Source: JABDGR01 sp964561455 | GTDB lineage: Bacteria; Verrucomicrobiota; Verrucomicrobiia; Opitutales; JABDGR01 | Reading direction: 5' to 3' | Assembly (NCBI GenBank): GCA_964561455.1 | Contig: CAZLPS010000002.1 | Location: 1-64,000, forward strand | Length of the DNA: 64,000 nt | Shown here: positions 1-8,242 of the stretch, one piece after another | Layout: every line of letters starts with the position of its first letter | Position numbering within the stretch: the first letter of the stretch is position 1 | The notes under the pieces: generated by a model | Database searches by the model: none | What the model was told of the DNA's origin: nothing | Seen by the model: only the letters and a program-made list of their open reading frames with translations | Made by a program: the position numbers and the translations under genes

Positions 1-1503
1 TTCCGCGGGCTCGTCAACCGTTATGCCCGCCCGCGCTGGAAGGCACTCCTCTTTGGCCTGGGCTCGGGCATGGTGCTGCAAAGCTCTTCGGCGGTTTTGA
101 TGATCTTGTCCAGTCTGGCCACCACCGGGCTGATTTCTGTTGGCGACGCCTTTCCCATCGTCACCGGCTTTAACGTCGGCAACACGCTGCTGGTCTTTTT
201 GGTGGTATTCGACATCCGGGTGGCCGCAATGTATGTGGCGGGCCTTGCGGGCGTCATGCTCTTTTTTCGCAAAGGGGAGGTCAGCCGTCACGTTTTCGGC
301 ATTCTGCTGGGGCTGGGCCTGATTTTTTACAGCATTTCGGAGATGAAGTTGGGCGTGCAGCCCATGGAAGGGGAGCGTTGGTTTACGGCCGCCATGGAAT
401 TGGGGCGCAACTGGCCGATCTTGGCGACTCTGATTGGCCTGGGTTTGGGCTTCACCATGCAGGATTCGACCATCGTGGCGATGATTGCAGTCAGCCTCGT
501 GTCGGCCAAAGTTTTGGGAATGCCGGCGGCGTTGATGCTGGTCTATGGCGCGGCGATTGGGTCAAATTTGTTCAAGAGTTTACTGGGGTCCGCCTTCACG
601 GGCTCGGCCCGGCAATTAATTCGGTTCCAGAATATCTACAATTTCTTTGGCGCCAGCCTGTTCATCGGGCTTTTTTACGTTGAGACGTACCTGCATGTTC
701 CGCTCGTGATGGCGCTGATCACCCGCCTGAGCCCCGATGCGTTCACCCAAGTCGCGATTGCCTTCTTCCTGTTCAAACTCACTTCGGCGGTGATGATGAC
801 AACCTTCCATGCACAAGTCACGGCCTGGCTCAATCTCAAGCTGCCGAAAAGTGTCGCGGAAGAATTGTCGGCGCTCAAATACCTTTCGGGTCTGCCGCCC
901 GAGGACGCCACGACCGAGTTGGAACTGCTGCGCCGGGAGCAACTGCGCGAACTGGACCAGATCGCGGCATTTTTCACCACCTTGCGCGGGGAGTATCGGG
1001 GTCCGACCCTGGACCAACGTCACGCTGCTTTTCAGCTGTTGGGCAAGGAAGTGAGCCACGCTGGCCAGGGTATTATGACACTCCAAATGGATGAATCCGA
1101 GGCAATGCAGTTGGCCTATTACCAAAATCGGCAGACAATTATTGGCGAACTTGCGGTTGCCACGGCGGAAGTAATTCAAGCGATTCAAGCGGCCCGCGGC
1201 CGTCCCGGCTTGGAGCTGGCCAGCCAGACCCAGGAGGCGCTGGAGTTTCTTTTGATTTCCGTCGGGGAGGATTTGGAGTCGACCGATCCGGAAGTTCGGC
1301 AAACCCTGTTTAATCTGTGTGCCGATCGTGGCCCCATGATGGACAAGCTGCGGAAGACTTATCTCCAGCAAAACGGAGCATTAACAATGGAGGACCGCAG
1401 CGCCGTCCTGTCCCTCACCACGGGCGTCGAAAGGTGTGTCTGGCTTCTCCGGCGCCTGGTGGCGATGAGCGCGGCGGAATCCGAGGCGGAAAAGTTGGAC
1501 TGA
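1..1503 (+). CDS. Na/Pi cotransporter family protein, 5' end outside window
   Basis: The frame is open from base 1, so the gene is cut at its 5' end; about 500 residues are visible. The family moves sodium with phosphate or a related anion across the inner membrane. The first residues lead into a QSSSA motif (around residues 28-32 of the visible part), the hallmark of the Na/Pi cotransporter repeat. A second such repeat follows near GFTMQDST (residues 148-155). Several hydrophobic segments precede a soluble, helical C-terminal third (from about residue 280) rich in Glu and Leu, as in the PhoU-like tails of bacterial members. The substrate is inferred from family only. The next gene is on the opposite strand. 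Confidence 0.85.
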   Translation, partial: FRGLVNRYARPRWKALLFGLGSGMVLQSSSAVLMILSSLATTGLISVGDAFPIVTGFNVGNTLLVFLVVFDIRVAAMYVAGLAGVMLFFRKGEVSRHVFGILLGLGLIFYSISEMKLGVQPMEGERWFTAAMELGRNWPILATLIGLGLGFTMQDSTIVAMIAVSLVSAKVLGMPAALMLVYGAAIGSNLFKSLLGSAFTGSARQLIRFQNIYNFFGASLFIGLFYVETYLHVPLVMALITRLSPDAFTQVAIAFFLFKLTSAVMMTTFHAQVTAWLNLKLPKSVAEELSALKYLSGLPPEDATTELELLRREQLRELDQIAAFFTTLRGEYRGPTLDQRHAAFQLLGKEVSHAGQGIMTLQMDESEAMQLAYYQNRQTIIGELAVATAEVIQAIQAARGRPGLELASQTQEALEFLLISVGEDLESTDPEVRQTLFNLCADRGPMMDKLRKTYLQQNGALTMEDRSAVLSLTTGVERCVWLLRRLVAMSAAESEAEKLD

Positions 1504-1507
1504 CCGG

Positions 1508-1547
1508 TGGATCAGAGGAGCAAAGGAGCACAGGAACAGAGGGTTTA
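1508..1547 (+). repeat. 8-bp tandem array, left partner
   Basis: Five degenerate octamers follow each other (GGATCAGA, GGAGCAAA, GGAGCACA, GGAACAGA, GGGTTTAG) straight after the transporter stop. An inverted array of the same family lies at 1987-2026, on the other side of the four-helix-bundle gene. Confidence 0.7.
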
Positions 1548-1568
1548 GCCACAAATCGGTCAACAAGC

Positions 1569-1958
1569 TTATTTGCGATGGGGAGGAATCTGTGGAAGAG
1601 ATAGTTTTTCGAAGAGGCTGGAGAGCATTCGGTCAATTTCCCGGAATCTGTCTTCAAGTCTTTCGAAATCGGTTTTGGATAAGTATTTGAGATTTACCGT
1701 AATCTCCAGCTGGGTTTGCAATTCGTTAAGGGAACCGATCGCAATTTGCACCAAACGGGCATATTCGCTGCGAGAGCGCCTAGCGTGGCCTTCCGCGATA
1801 TTGGAGGGTATCGAAACTGCGGCTCTTCGAAGCTGCGAAGTAATGCCGTAGAGTTCTTCTTTCGGAAACCTCCGGCTGACTTCATATACCTCGGTCACCA
1901 GTGACATCGCCTTCTGCCAAACTACCAAATCGCGGTAGGTTTTGATGGGCGAGCTCAT
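1569..1958 (-). CDS. four helix bundle protein (23S rRNA intervening-sequence protein family)
   Basis: A 129-residue protein. It reads as the family usually reads: a YRDLVVWQKAM start, then LYGITSQLRRAAVSIPSNIAEG in the middle and a helical C terminus. The family forms small four-helix bundles, is often found inside 23S rRNA intervening sequences or alone in genomes, and has no firmly established function. The ATG at 1958 is chosen because the family motif begins eight residues later; an upstream ATG at 2057 would add residues from repeat DNA. The gene is enclosed by inverted 8-bp arrays (1508-1547 and 1987-2026), which suggests a discrete inserted unit. Confidence 0.85.
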   Translation of the reverse strand: MSSPIKTYRDLVVWQKAMSLVTEVYEVSRRFPKEELYGITSQLRRAAVSIPSNIAEGHARRSRSEYARLVQIAIGSLNELQTQLEITVNLKYLSKTDFERLEDRFREIDRMLSSLFEKLSLPQIPPHRK

Positions 1959-1986
1959 GGATCGAGTCCTGGTGGGGTGTCCGGCC

Positions 1987-2026
1987 CTCTGCTTCTTTGA
2001 TCCTGTGATCCTCTGCTCCTCCTGCT
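1987..2026 (-). repeat. 8-bp tandem array, right partner
   Basis: Read on the minus strand the units are GAGCAGGA, GGAGCAGA, GGATCACA, GGATCAAA and GAAGCAGA. They belong to the same octamer family as 1508-1547 in opposite orientation, so the two arrays bracket the four-helix-bundle gene. The array lies just upstream of that gene's start and just inside or beyond the 3' end of uxaE. Confidence 0.7.
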
Positions 2027-3288
2027 CAGCCCAGGTTAAGCAAACGCAAGTGCTCACCCAGATGCTTGGTCAAAAATTCGGCATGCAAATCCGCGTGCTT
2101 CTGCAGAATCTCCAAAATTGCATCCTTGAACAACCGGCCCGAAGCAGTTTTCCCCAGAGTCAGCGTCGAGCCAAACGTCACGTGCAGCAGCTGGCGGCCC
2201 GTGGTCTCGTCCAAATAAACCCTCTCAAAGTCACCCGGCGCGGTCTTCGCCAGCGCCGCAACCCCGGCGTCCGTCGCGGAAATGTGGTAGCTTTGCTTGT
2301 CCTGCGCAAAGCGCCCTGCGTCATACGCGGCAATCTCGCCGAACAGGGCCTTGTCCACCCGTACGACGACGCGGAGCGCTTCCAGATAGTTGGTGCCGGC
2401 GGTCTTCACATGCAGGCGTGTGCCGCACACTTTGCCGATGATCGGGTAAATCGAAAATTTGTCCGAACCCGAATGGATGGAAATCTTATACGGCCCAAAT
2501 GTATTGCCGATGGCGGCATGGACGCGGAGCTGTTTCTCGAATTCCTTGAGGTCACCCTTGTAATCAATACCCTTTTCGAAGTCGCCAATGAAGCGCGGTG
2601 CAAGCGAAACCACGTGTTTCACTCCGCGGCGCTTGAGTTCCAGCGCCCAGAAAAGATGTTCGAGTGGTTTCGTGGGGGTGTCGGTTTCGTCCACCGAGAC
2701 TTCAACTTCGTAAGGGCGCATGACCGTGGTTTCCAAATGTTTGGTCAACACCCCCACCTGGTTGATGGCCCGGCCGTATTTGACCGCGGCGCGGTGCAAG
2801 CCCTCGAGTTCGAATTTCAATGATCCGCCCGCCGATCCGGCATCATAGGCACCCTTCAAATAGGCGGCTTCCCACCCGGCGGGGAAAATGCCGTCCTTGA
2901 GGAGGGCGGCCACTTGGGTGGCGAGGGCGGCCTGGTCCAGCCGGTCTGCTTCGTTATTGACGAATGGGGAGGGGTCGAGCGTGAAGAAAGTAAAACCCGC
3001 CTTGGCGGTTTTATCAATGTCCTCGCAGGTTTTGAGGTGGTCGGCATCGGCACCCCACGGGGCCGTATAGTTGGCGGCGGCCAGAGCGCGTTGGGCGGCA
3101 CCCATGACTTCCTCAGCGCTGCGCTGGGTGCGCGTCATCTCACGGATGGACTGCTGGGCAAAAATGCCCGAGAAGCCCTTGCCATGCGCCTTCATGGCCG
3201 CAAGGTGGCCAGGCGTTGCAAGGCCGAGGCGGTCGCCAAAGCCGAAGGATTTATTTAAACCGAGGACGGTAGCAGTGGGAAGGGACAT
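2026..3288 (-). CDS. uxaE: tagaturonate epimerase (UxaE family)
   Basis: A 420-residue protein. UxaE interconverts D-tagaturonate and D-fructuronate and so merges galacturonate with glucuronate catabolism in the cytoplasm. Recognised from GFGDRLGLATPGH near the N terminus, VDETDTPT in the middle, and the SLAPRF, IHSGSDKFSIYP and VKTAGTNYLEALR blocks that form the metal-binding sugar-acid site. The role fits the neighbouring uronate isomerase (10261-11673), SDR oxidoreductase and KDG-type kinase. The ATG at 3288 lies within a C/T-rich leader made of TTCTCC-like heptamers, with no Shine-Dalgarno sequence. Annotation as tagaturonate rather than another ketouronate is by family recognition. Confidence 0.8.
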   Translation of the reverse strand: MSLPTATVLGLNKSFGFGDRLGLATPGHLAAMKAHGKGFSGIFAQQSIREMTRTQRSAEEVMGAAQRALAAANYTAPWGADADHLKTCEDIDKTAKAGFTFFTLDPSPFVNNEADRLDQAALATQVAALLKDGIFPAGWEAAYLKGAYDAGSAGGSLKFELEGLHRAAVKYGRAINQVGVLTKHLETTVMRPYEVEVSVDETDTPTKPLEHLFWALELKRRGVKHVVSLAPRFIGDFEKGIDYKGDLKEFEKQLRVHAAIGNTFGPYKISIHSGSDKFSIYPIIGKVCGTRLHVKTAGTNYLEALRVVVRVDKALFGEIAAYDAGRFAQDKQSYHISATDAGVAALAKTAPGDFERVYLDETTGRQLLHVTFGSTLTLGKTASGRLFKDAILEILQKHADLHAEFLTKHLGEHLRLLNLG

Positions 3289-3436
3289 GGAGATGGGAGA
3301 ATGGAGAAGGCAAACCGTACGGACTGGAACAAAGAAGGCAAAATTAAAAAGACGACGAATCCACGTTCCCAGCCGGCGGTGCGGCGCGAAACCTTGCTTG
3401 CAAATTCCGTTTTCCGGTTATTCCCCGCCCCCCGTG

Positions 3437-4150
3437 CTACGGCATATCGGGGTACCATACTCCGTTGGCCTTCTTAAACACCATCGTTTGCTTCGATCCG
3501 TCTGCGGCGGTGGTGGTATAAGTGGCGGTGTTGCCGTCATCGCCCATCGTCGGGACCGCCTTTTGGGACCCGATGGATTTGAGGGTGTCGAGCATTTCCC
3601 CCATTTGTTTAACAAAATCCGGCTGTTGGATAATCATCGGTGCAATCTGGTCCAGCATGCCCGGAGGCATGCCCGGAGGCAATGCATCGGGCGGGGCAAA
3701 TTCCTTGATAAAGCCAACATAGTCTTTGGCCTCGAGCAGGCGGATGGCTTCGGTCAAAGCGGTATCCAGCTTGGAGCGAATCGCCGTGGTGTCGGCAGTC
3801 ACGGTGGCGGATCCACCAGGCATGGAAGCGGTTACGGTTGCAGGGATCGCGCCCGGCATCGCGGCCGAAGCTGCGGTTGCAGGCATGGATGGTGCGGCCT
3901 TGGGGGTCGTAACTACCGCCACCGATGCTGGCGTCTTGGGCGCGGTAACCACGGCCATAGCGGCGGGGGCGGAAGGGGTTGCCGACACAGCAGCCGGCGC
4001 AGATGCCGGGGTGCTGGCCTTCGGCGCAGCGGCGGGCGCCGGTGACGACGCAGCTTGGGGTGCGGCGGCGGCGGGCGCAGATTCTTTGGAGCAACCGGCG
4101 CTTGCGGCAAGCGCTGCAAGTAGGAGGCAGGCGAGTTTTTTGGATTTCAT
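3437..4150 (-). CDS. lipoprotein with Ala/Pro-rich linker and a domain shared with an ECF sigma factor
   Basis: A 237-residue protein. Residues 1-20 form a lipoprotein signal ending SAGC with Cys20 as the lipidation site, so the mature protein should be membrane-anchored outside the cytoplasm. Residues 25-120 are a low-complexity Ala/Pro/Thr linker. Residues 128-235 form a folded domain (LDTAL, GFI, PPG, GNTATY, FKK and GVW motifs). This domain aligns along its whole length with residues 307-408 of the ECF sigma factor encoded at 16903-18168. The ATG at 4150 is chosen because it gives the clean signal peptide. The domain's function is unknown to me. The gene sits between uxaE and a dehydrogenase, on the same strand as uxaE. 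Confidence 0.75.
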   Translation of the reverse strand: MKSKKLACLLLAALAASAGCSKESAPAAAAPQAASSPAPAAAPKASTPASAPAAVSATPSAPAAMAVVTAPKTPASVAVVTTPKAAPSMPATAASAAMPGAIPATVTASMPGGSATVTADTTAIRSKLDTALTEAIRLLEAKDYVGFIKEFAPPDALPPGMPPGMLDQIAPMIIQQPDFVKQMGEMLDTLKSIGSQKAVPTMGDDGNTATYTTTAADGSKQTMVFKKANGVWYPDMP

Positions 4151-4418
4151 GGATTTAGACTTGTCGAAGATGGCAACGGCGGGCAATGGAAGAACGGCGA
4201 AGCTTGGAGAAATGCTACCAGCCTGGCCAGTCCGAAATACCAGACACCTGAACCCCATGGATTATAACAAATATTTTGTGCAATGGGTGCATTTACCGTT
4301 ACTTCACCGGAGTGCTGTCAGGGTGGGGTGGTACCCCTTTCTCGGGTTTGGCGGGCCGGGGGTTTGGCCTTGCCTGCCGGGCGGCGGGCCTCCATTTTGA
4401 GCCTCTTTCGCCCTTTCC

Positions 4419-5399
4419 ATGACGCGCGTATTGGTTACCACCACCTCGTTGCAGGACACCCCCGGTCCGCACCACGATCAATTGGCCGCCGCCGGCCTCG
4501 AACTTGTCCGCGAACGCGGCCCCCTTCCCGAGTCCAAAATGCTCGAGCTGGCGGGTTCATTCGATGCCTTTTTATGTGGTGACGACCAAATCACCCGCGC
4601 CGTGATCGAAAAATCCCTGCCGCGCCTGCGTATTATTGCCAAATATGGCATTGGGGTGGACAAGATTGACGTGGCTGCCGCCACCGAAAAGAACATTCCG
4701 GTACTCTTCACGCCAGGCGTCAATCACACCACAGTCGCGGAGCACTGCTTTGGTCTGATGCTGTGTTTAAGCAAACATTTTGTGGATTCCGTCAACTCGA
4801 CTCGCGCGGGCGGCTGGAAGCGCCTGACCGGACACGAATTGTTTGGCAAGACCCTCGGCATTGTCGGCCTCGGACGCATCGGCAAGGAAATGGCGATTAG
4901 GGGACGGGCCTTTGGCATGCCATGCATCGCCTACGATTTGTATTGGGATGAGAAATTTGCCGCCGCCAACAATGTCACCCGCGCCGCTAATTTGGACGAT
5001 TTGCTCAAGGTCTCCGACGTGGTCTCGCTGCACACCAATTTGACGGCCGAGACGCAGGAGATGATCAACCCCCGTTCGCTTGGCATCATGAAGAAGGGCG
5101 CGATGCTCATCAATTGCGGCCGCGGTGAACTCATTAATAACGCCGCCGTTGCGGCCGCCCTCGAAAGCGGCCAGTTGGGCGGCTATGGCGCGGACGTGCT
5201 CGATGTCGAGCCGCCCCCGGCTGACCACCCGCTGCCCAAGGCCAAAAACTGCATCATTACGCCGCACGTCGGCTCGCGCACCTATGAAAGCGTGCAGCGC
5301 CAAGCCGGCATGGCCGTGCAGAATCTCTTGCTCGCCCTTCGCGGCGAACAACCCCTCGCCCAAGTCAATAAAGTCCCCATCCCACTGCCTCGAAGCTAA
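4419..5399 (+). CDS. D-isomer 2-hydroxyacid dehydrogenase (phosphoglycerate dehydrogenase-like)
   Basis: A 326-residue NAD-dependent dehydrogenase. The nucleotide-binding motif GLGRIGKEMA starts near residue 152. The catalytic Arg lies in NCGRGEL, the Glu in DVLDVEPP and the His in ITPHVGS. The length matches short D-2-hydroxyacid dehydrogenases without the C-terminal ACT domain of biosynthetic SerA. In this sugar-acid island the substrate may be a hydroxy acid from sugar catabolism rather than 3-phosphoglycerate; that is inference. The start follows a CCCTTTCC leader. The next gene begins 81 bases downstream, separated by a hairpin-forming repeat. Confidence 0.85.
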   Translation: MTRVLVTTTSLQDTPGPHHDQLAAAGLELVRERGPLPESKMLELAGSFDAFLCGDDQITRAVIEKSLPRLRIIAKYGIGVDKIDVAAATEKNIPVLFTPGVNHTTVAEHCFGLMLCLSKHFVDSVNSTRAGGWKRLTGHELFGKTLGIVGLGRIGKEMAIRGRAFGMPCIAYDLYWDEKFAAANNVTRAANLDDLLKVSDVVSLHTNLTAETQEMINPRSLGIMKKGAMLINCGRGELINNAAVAAALESGQLGGYGADVLDVEPPPADHPLPKAKNCIITPHVGSRTYESVQRQAGMAVQNLLLALRGEQPLAQVNKVPIPLPRS

Positions 5400-5404
5400 A
5401 ATCC

Positions 5405-5469
5405 TTTTTCGACAGAATTTGCAGAATTGGAAGGAATTGACAAAAATTCTGTTAATTCTGTCAAAAAAA
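5405..5469 (+). repeat. inverted microrepeat hairpin upstream of the Ldh-type gene
   Basis: The left arm 5405-5428 and right arm 5445-5469 are complementary: GACAGAATT and CAGAATT blocks pair, separated by a two-base mismatch, around a 16-base loop. The left side also reads as AGAATTNNN units of 9 bp. The right arm ends 11 bases before the ATG at 5481. There is no T tract after the stem on the plus strand, so it does not look like a terminator. Confidence 0.75.
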
Positions 5470-5480
5470 CCTCTTTCCCC

Positions 5481-6575
5481 ATGGCCGAATCCTTCTACGT
5501 CGTCCCGCCCGCGCGCCACAATGCCACCGTGGCCGCCGCCTACCAAAAACGCGGCTACTCCACCGCCGAAGCCGCCGCCGCCACGGGCGTCGCCGAAAAC
5601 GCCTCGCGCCACGGCATCCGCACTCACAACGGCATCAAGGCCCTCCATCTTGACGACCACTTCGGCTCCGGCGCGGGTGGTTGCGTGCCCAATGCGAAAG
5701 TGGAAAAGAAGGCGACCCGTTTTGCCGCCTCGGAAATTTGGAATGCCAACAAGAAGCTTGGCCAGGCCGTGGCCGTCGACGCCATTGAAACCTGCATTGC
5801 CCTGGCCGACAAATATGGCGTTGGCCAGGTGTCCGTAGACAATGCCTTTCACTACCTCTGGGGTGGCGGTTATGTGATGGATGCCGCCAAGCGCGGTTAT
5901 CTCGCCTATACGAATTGCACTGCGGCGCTCGCGGAAGTCGTGCCTTTTGGCGGCCGTCGCGCCACGCTCGGCACCAACCCGCATTCCTGGGGCTTTCCGA
6001 CCACGGAGGCCCTCGGCTTCCCCATCGTGGTGGACTGGGCGACCTCTGTCGTCGCGATGGGTCGCGTCCAGCAACTCCTGCGCGAGGGCAAGCAACTCCC
6101 CCCAGACGCCGCGGTAGACAAGGATGGTAAGCCCACGACTGACCCGGCGAAAGTGGTGGCGCTCCTGCCCTTCGGCCAGCACAAGGGATACGGCCTTTCG
6201 CTCATCAACGAAGTCGTCGCCGCATTCATCGGGGGATCGCTGCCCACGTTGCGTTGCCGGGCTCCCGTCGCCGGCGAAAAAGGCACGCCCTGTTTCTATT
6301 TCCAAGTCATCCATCCCGAGGCAATGTCCGGCGGTGCCTTTGCCGGCGGTCGTTCGCAGGCCGCCAATGTGAAAGCCGTCCTCAAGGATATTCTCAGTGG
6401 CGGCAACGAGCAATGCCTCGTCCCCGGCCAGTTGGAAGCGCAGGCCGCGGCCAAATGCGCGCGTTACGGGGGGCTGCTTTTCTCCGCCGCCGAAATCGCC
6501 GCCTTCGACGAAATCGCCAACGCGTGCGGCCAGCCCCGCTGGAAACTTGAGGAATTCAAAGAGGCGAAGGAGTAG
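5481..6575 (+). CDS. Ldh family oxidoreductase (malate/L-lactate/ketogulonate dehydrogenase type)
   Basis: A 364-residue member of the LDH2/MDH2 family, which reduces or oxidises 2-keto/2-hydroxy acids with NAD(P) in the cytoplasm. Family features are a conserved THNGIKALHLDDHFG-like segment near residue 50, VSVDNAFHYLWGGGYV in the middle, and GTNPHSWGFPT followed by VDWATSVVAMG. Known members include YiaK (2,3-diketo-L-gulonate reductase), so a sugar-acid substrate is plausible here but not shown. The ATG at 5481 follows TCTTTCCCC and matches the family N terminus; the in-frame ATG at 5427 lies in the repeat. It is likely co-transcribed with the preceding dehydrogenase. Confidence 0.8.
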   Translation: MAESFYVVPPARHNATVAAAYQKRGYSTAEAAAATGVAENASRHGIRTHNGIKALHLDDHFGSGAGGCVPNAKVEKKATRFAASEIWNANKKLGQAVAVDAIETCIALADKYGVGQVSVDNAFHYLWGGGYVMDAAKRGYLAYTNCTAALAEVVPFGGRRATLGTNPHSWGFPTTEALGFPIVVDWATSVVAMGRVQQLLREGKQLPPDAAVDKDGKPTTDPAKVVALLPFGQHKGYGLSLINEVVAAFIGGSLPTLRCRAPVAGEKGTPCFYFQVIHPEAMSGGAFAGGRSQAANVKAVLKDILSGGNEQCLVPGQLEAQAAAKCARYGGLLFSAAEIAAFDEIANACGQPRWKLEEFKEAKE

Positions 6576-6619
6576 GTTCGAGTCTTGTTTGCGGTTTTGC
6601 GAAGAGGTAAAATTCCCCC

Positions 6620-6826
6620 TTGTGCACGGTAAAGGAAATTAAAGCCGCCATCGCTGCGTTGCCCATCCCGGAGCGCGCCAAACTTGAGTCCTGGTTGCAC
6701 TACCAGGCTGGCGAGAAATCGGGCAGGGTGGTTTTGCCCGACCAAGCAGCACGGCGGCGCAGTATTTACGGAAAAAAGCTTCTGCCAAACATGATTTTGC
6801 TTGAACGCGAGTCAGAGTCGCTGTGA
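6620..6826 (+). CDS. putative antitoxin, partner of a decayed PIN toxin
   Basis: A 68-residue ORF with a TTG start, overlapping the next ORF in GTGA. The N-terminal part (VKEIKAAIAALPIPERAKL) resembles the short helical antitoxins found before PIN-domain toxins, in which a segment of the type L-P-E-E-E follows an early helix. No DNA-binding motif is clear. The four-base overlap with the downstream PIN fragment is typical of a toxin-antitoxin pair. The partner is truncated, so this antitoxin is probably a relic or an orphan that guards against a related toxin. Confidence 0.5.
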   Translation: MCTVKEIKAAIAALPIPERAKLESWLHYQAGEKSGRVVLPDQAARRRSIYGKKLLPNMILLERESESL

Positions 6827-7083
6827 AATTATACGCCGACTCCGGCTTCCTGTTTTCTTACTATTCGAGTGATGCCAATTCGGTTCGCGCAGATCCATTT
6901 GGGCAACTGGCGCGCTTGGCAGAATCGCTGGCACTCAGGCATACTTCCAAATTGGGGTCGCGGAGTCTGGATTTATTTCATGTGGCGATTGCCAAGGCAT
7001 TGGGTTCGGACTCGTTTGGCACCTTCGACCGACGGCAGGCGAACTTAGCCAGCCAATCGGGACTAGATTTGGCGACCCCATAG
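6823..7083 (+). pseudogene. PIN-domain toxin (VapC-like) with internal deletion
   Basis: An 86-residue ORF from a GTG start. The first 20 residues (KLYADSGFLFSYYSSDANS) match a PIN-domain N terminus with its first acidic residue. The last 55 match the C-terminal half (GSRSLDLFHVAIAKALG, then FGTFDRRQANLA). PIN toxins of this type are about 135 residues long; the missing roughly 50 residues should hold the central helices and an acidic residue. The reading frame is kept through the junction, so this is an in-frame deletion rather than a frameshift. Nuclease activity is unlikely. Confidence 0.6.
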
Positions 7084-7094
7084 TTTGTTTAAGG

Positions 7095-8042
7095 CTAAAC
7101 AGGGATGTCCATCCGCGGTCTGGTCTTCTGAAGTCTGCCCAAGAATTTCTCGATGGCCATCGTCAGCTGCGGGTAAGTATCCGTTTGTCGAATCTGGTCC
7201 AAATAGAGATTTCTCTTGGCGACCTTATCCAGTTGGAAAACCCAATAGATGCTCATCAGCGGATTAATGAAGAGGGTGGAACCTTCGGTTTTTTTCGTGG
7301 CGTGATAATCGCCAAAATGTCCGTCCACCGCGGAAATGATGCTCGAATTTACGATACTGGGAGCGAGCGGCATGCGGGCCGTGACAAACTCGCAGACCTC
7401 CTTATAATGGCGGAACTCGTCCGAGTCGCGAAGTAAGCTCCAGGTTCCGAGAAATGCATTTTCCGATATAAGGGCAGACACGTTTTCGAGGAATTGCGCA
7501 TGGCAGACTCCGTGAAATGCATCGATGCCAAATCCGACCGCGACCAGAAATTTGCGCGAAACGCCCGCCACCGAATCCGCCGCGAGCAGGCTCGCGATGT
7601 CTTCCTGGGGTGTGCCCAGACCAATTTCGTCGCCGCGCATCAAGCTGTCGGTTCCGCCGTCCACCAGGACGAGGGTATCTGGATGCAGCGTCTTCACCAA
7701 ATATTCATAGGCTTCCTTGATTGGCCGGACGCCGGTCCGCTCAATTGCATAAACTGGCGTATCGCCGTACTGGCGTGACAGCCAGTTTGCCAGATGCAAC
7801 TCGGGAAAGTATTGAGTTGGTCCCGAGGTGTCGGCCTCAACCCGAACCAGCGCCGGGGTTAGTCGGGCTCCATTGCAGGCATCCAAGTCGGTGAAAGACA
7901 AATTGACCAAGTGGACAGTCTTTCCGGTCTTGCGCAACCAGGAGTAAATTGGCAGGCCGGTAAAAATATCGAGGCCACCACCTGCGCCGGCCAGCAGCAC
8001 AGTTTGGGATTTCGCCAACTCTTCAAAAAACGGGATGTTCAT
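7095..8042 (-). CDS. DUF1152 domain-containing protein
   Basis: A 315-residue protein of the DUF1152 family. Visible features are a Gly-rich loop LLAGAGGGLDIFTGLP near residue 16, a YAIERTGVRP segment and LVDGGTDSLMRGDE in the centre, which look like a Rossmann-type nucleotide-binding fold with an acidic motif. No biochemical function is established for the family that I can name. It is convergent with the decayed toxin-antitoxin pair and divergent from the sugar kinase, and it has no obvious tie to sugar metabolism. The ATG at 8042 begins the conserved N terminus. Confidence 0.75.
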   Translation of the reverse strand: MNIPFFEELAKSQTVLLAGAGGGLDIFTGLPIYSWLRKTGKTVHLVNLSFTDLDACNGARLTPALVRVEADTSGPTQYFPELHLANWLSRQYGDTPVYAIERTGVRPIKEAYEYLVKTLHPDTLVLVDGGTDSLMRGDEIGLGTPQEDIASLLAADSVAGVSRKFLVAVGFGIDAFHGVCHAQFLENVSALISENAFLGTWSLLRDSDEFRHYKEVCEFVTARMPLAPSIVNSSIISAVDGHFGDYHATKKTEGSTLFINPLMSIYWVFQLDKVAKRNLYLDQIRQTDTYPQLTMAIEKFLGRLQKTRPRMDIPV

Positions 8043-8242
8043 CGATCAAAGCAGTGGCCGACTCAGCGGCGGTATGGGCCTCTGGTTTATCTGCAGAATC
8101 TCAATCCGGCAAAGTTTAAATGGGCTGGTTCCAAATTGGACCGATTCCTGACCAAAGTCGAACCTTTCACACCCCGGGAAATGGATTTGCCATTTGCCTG
8201 CAATTTTCCCATCTTCCGCTTCTTGCCCCAATTCTCCCCTTT

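Noticed and set aside
5405..5469. Hairpin before the Ldh-type gene as a Rho-independent terminator
   Set aside because: The stem is AT-rich and is followed by A residues, not a T tract, on the coding strand.
4767..6413. 548-residue open frame on the minus strand under two dehydrogenase genes
   Set aside because: It spans two clear plus-strand genes and their spacer, and shows only composition-driven Gly/Arg/Val repeats.
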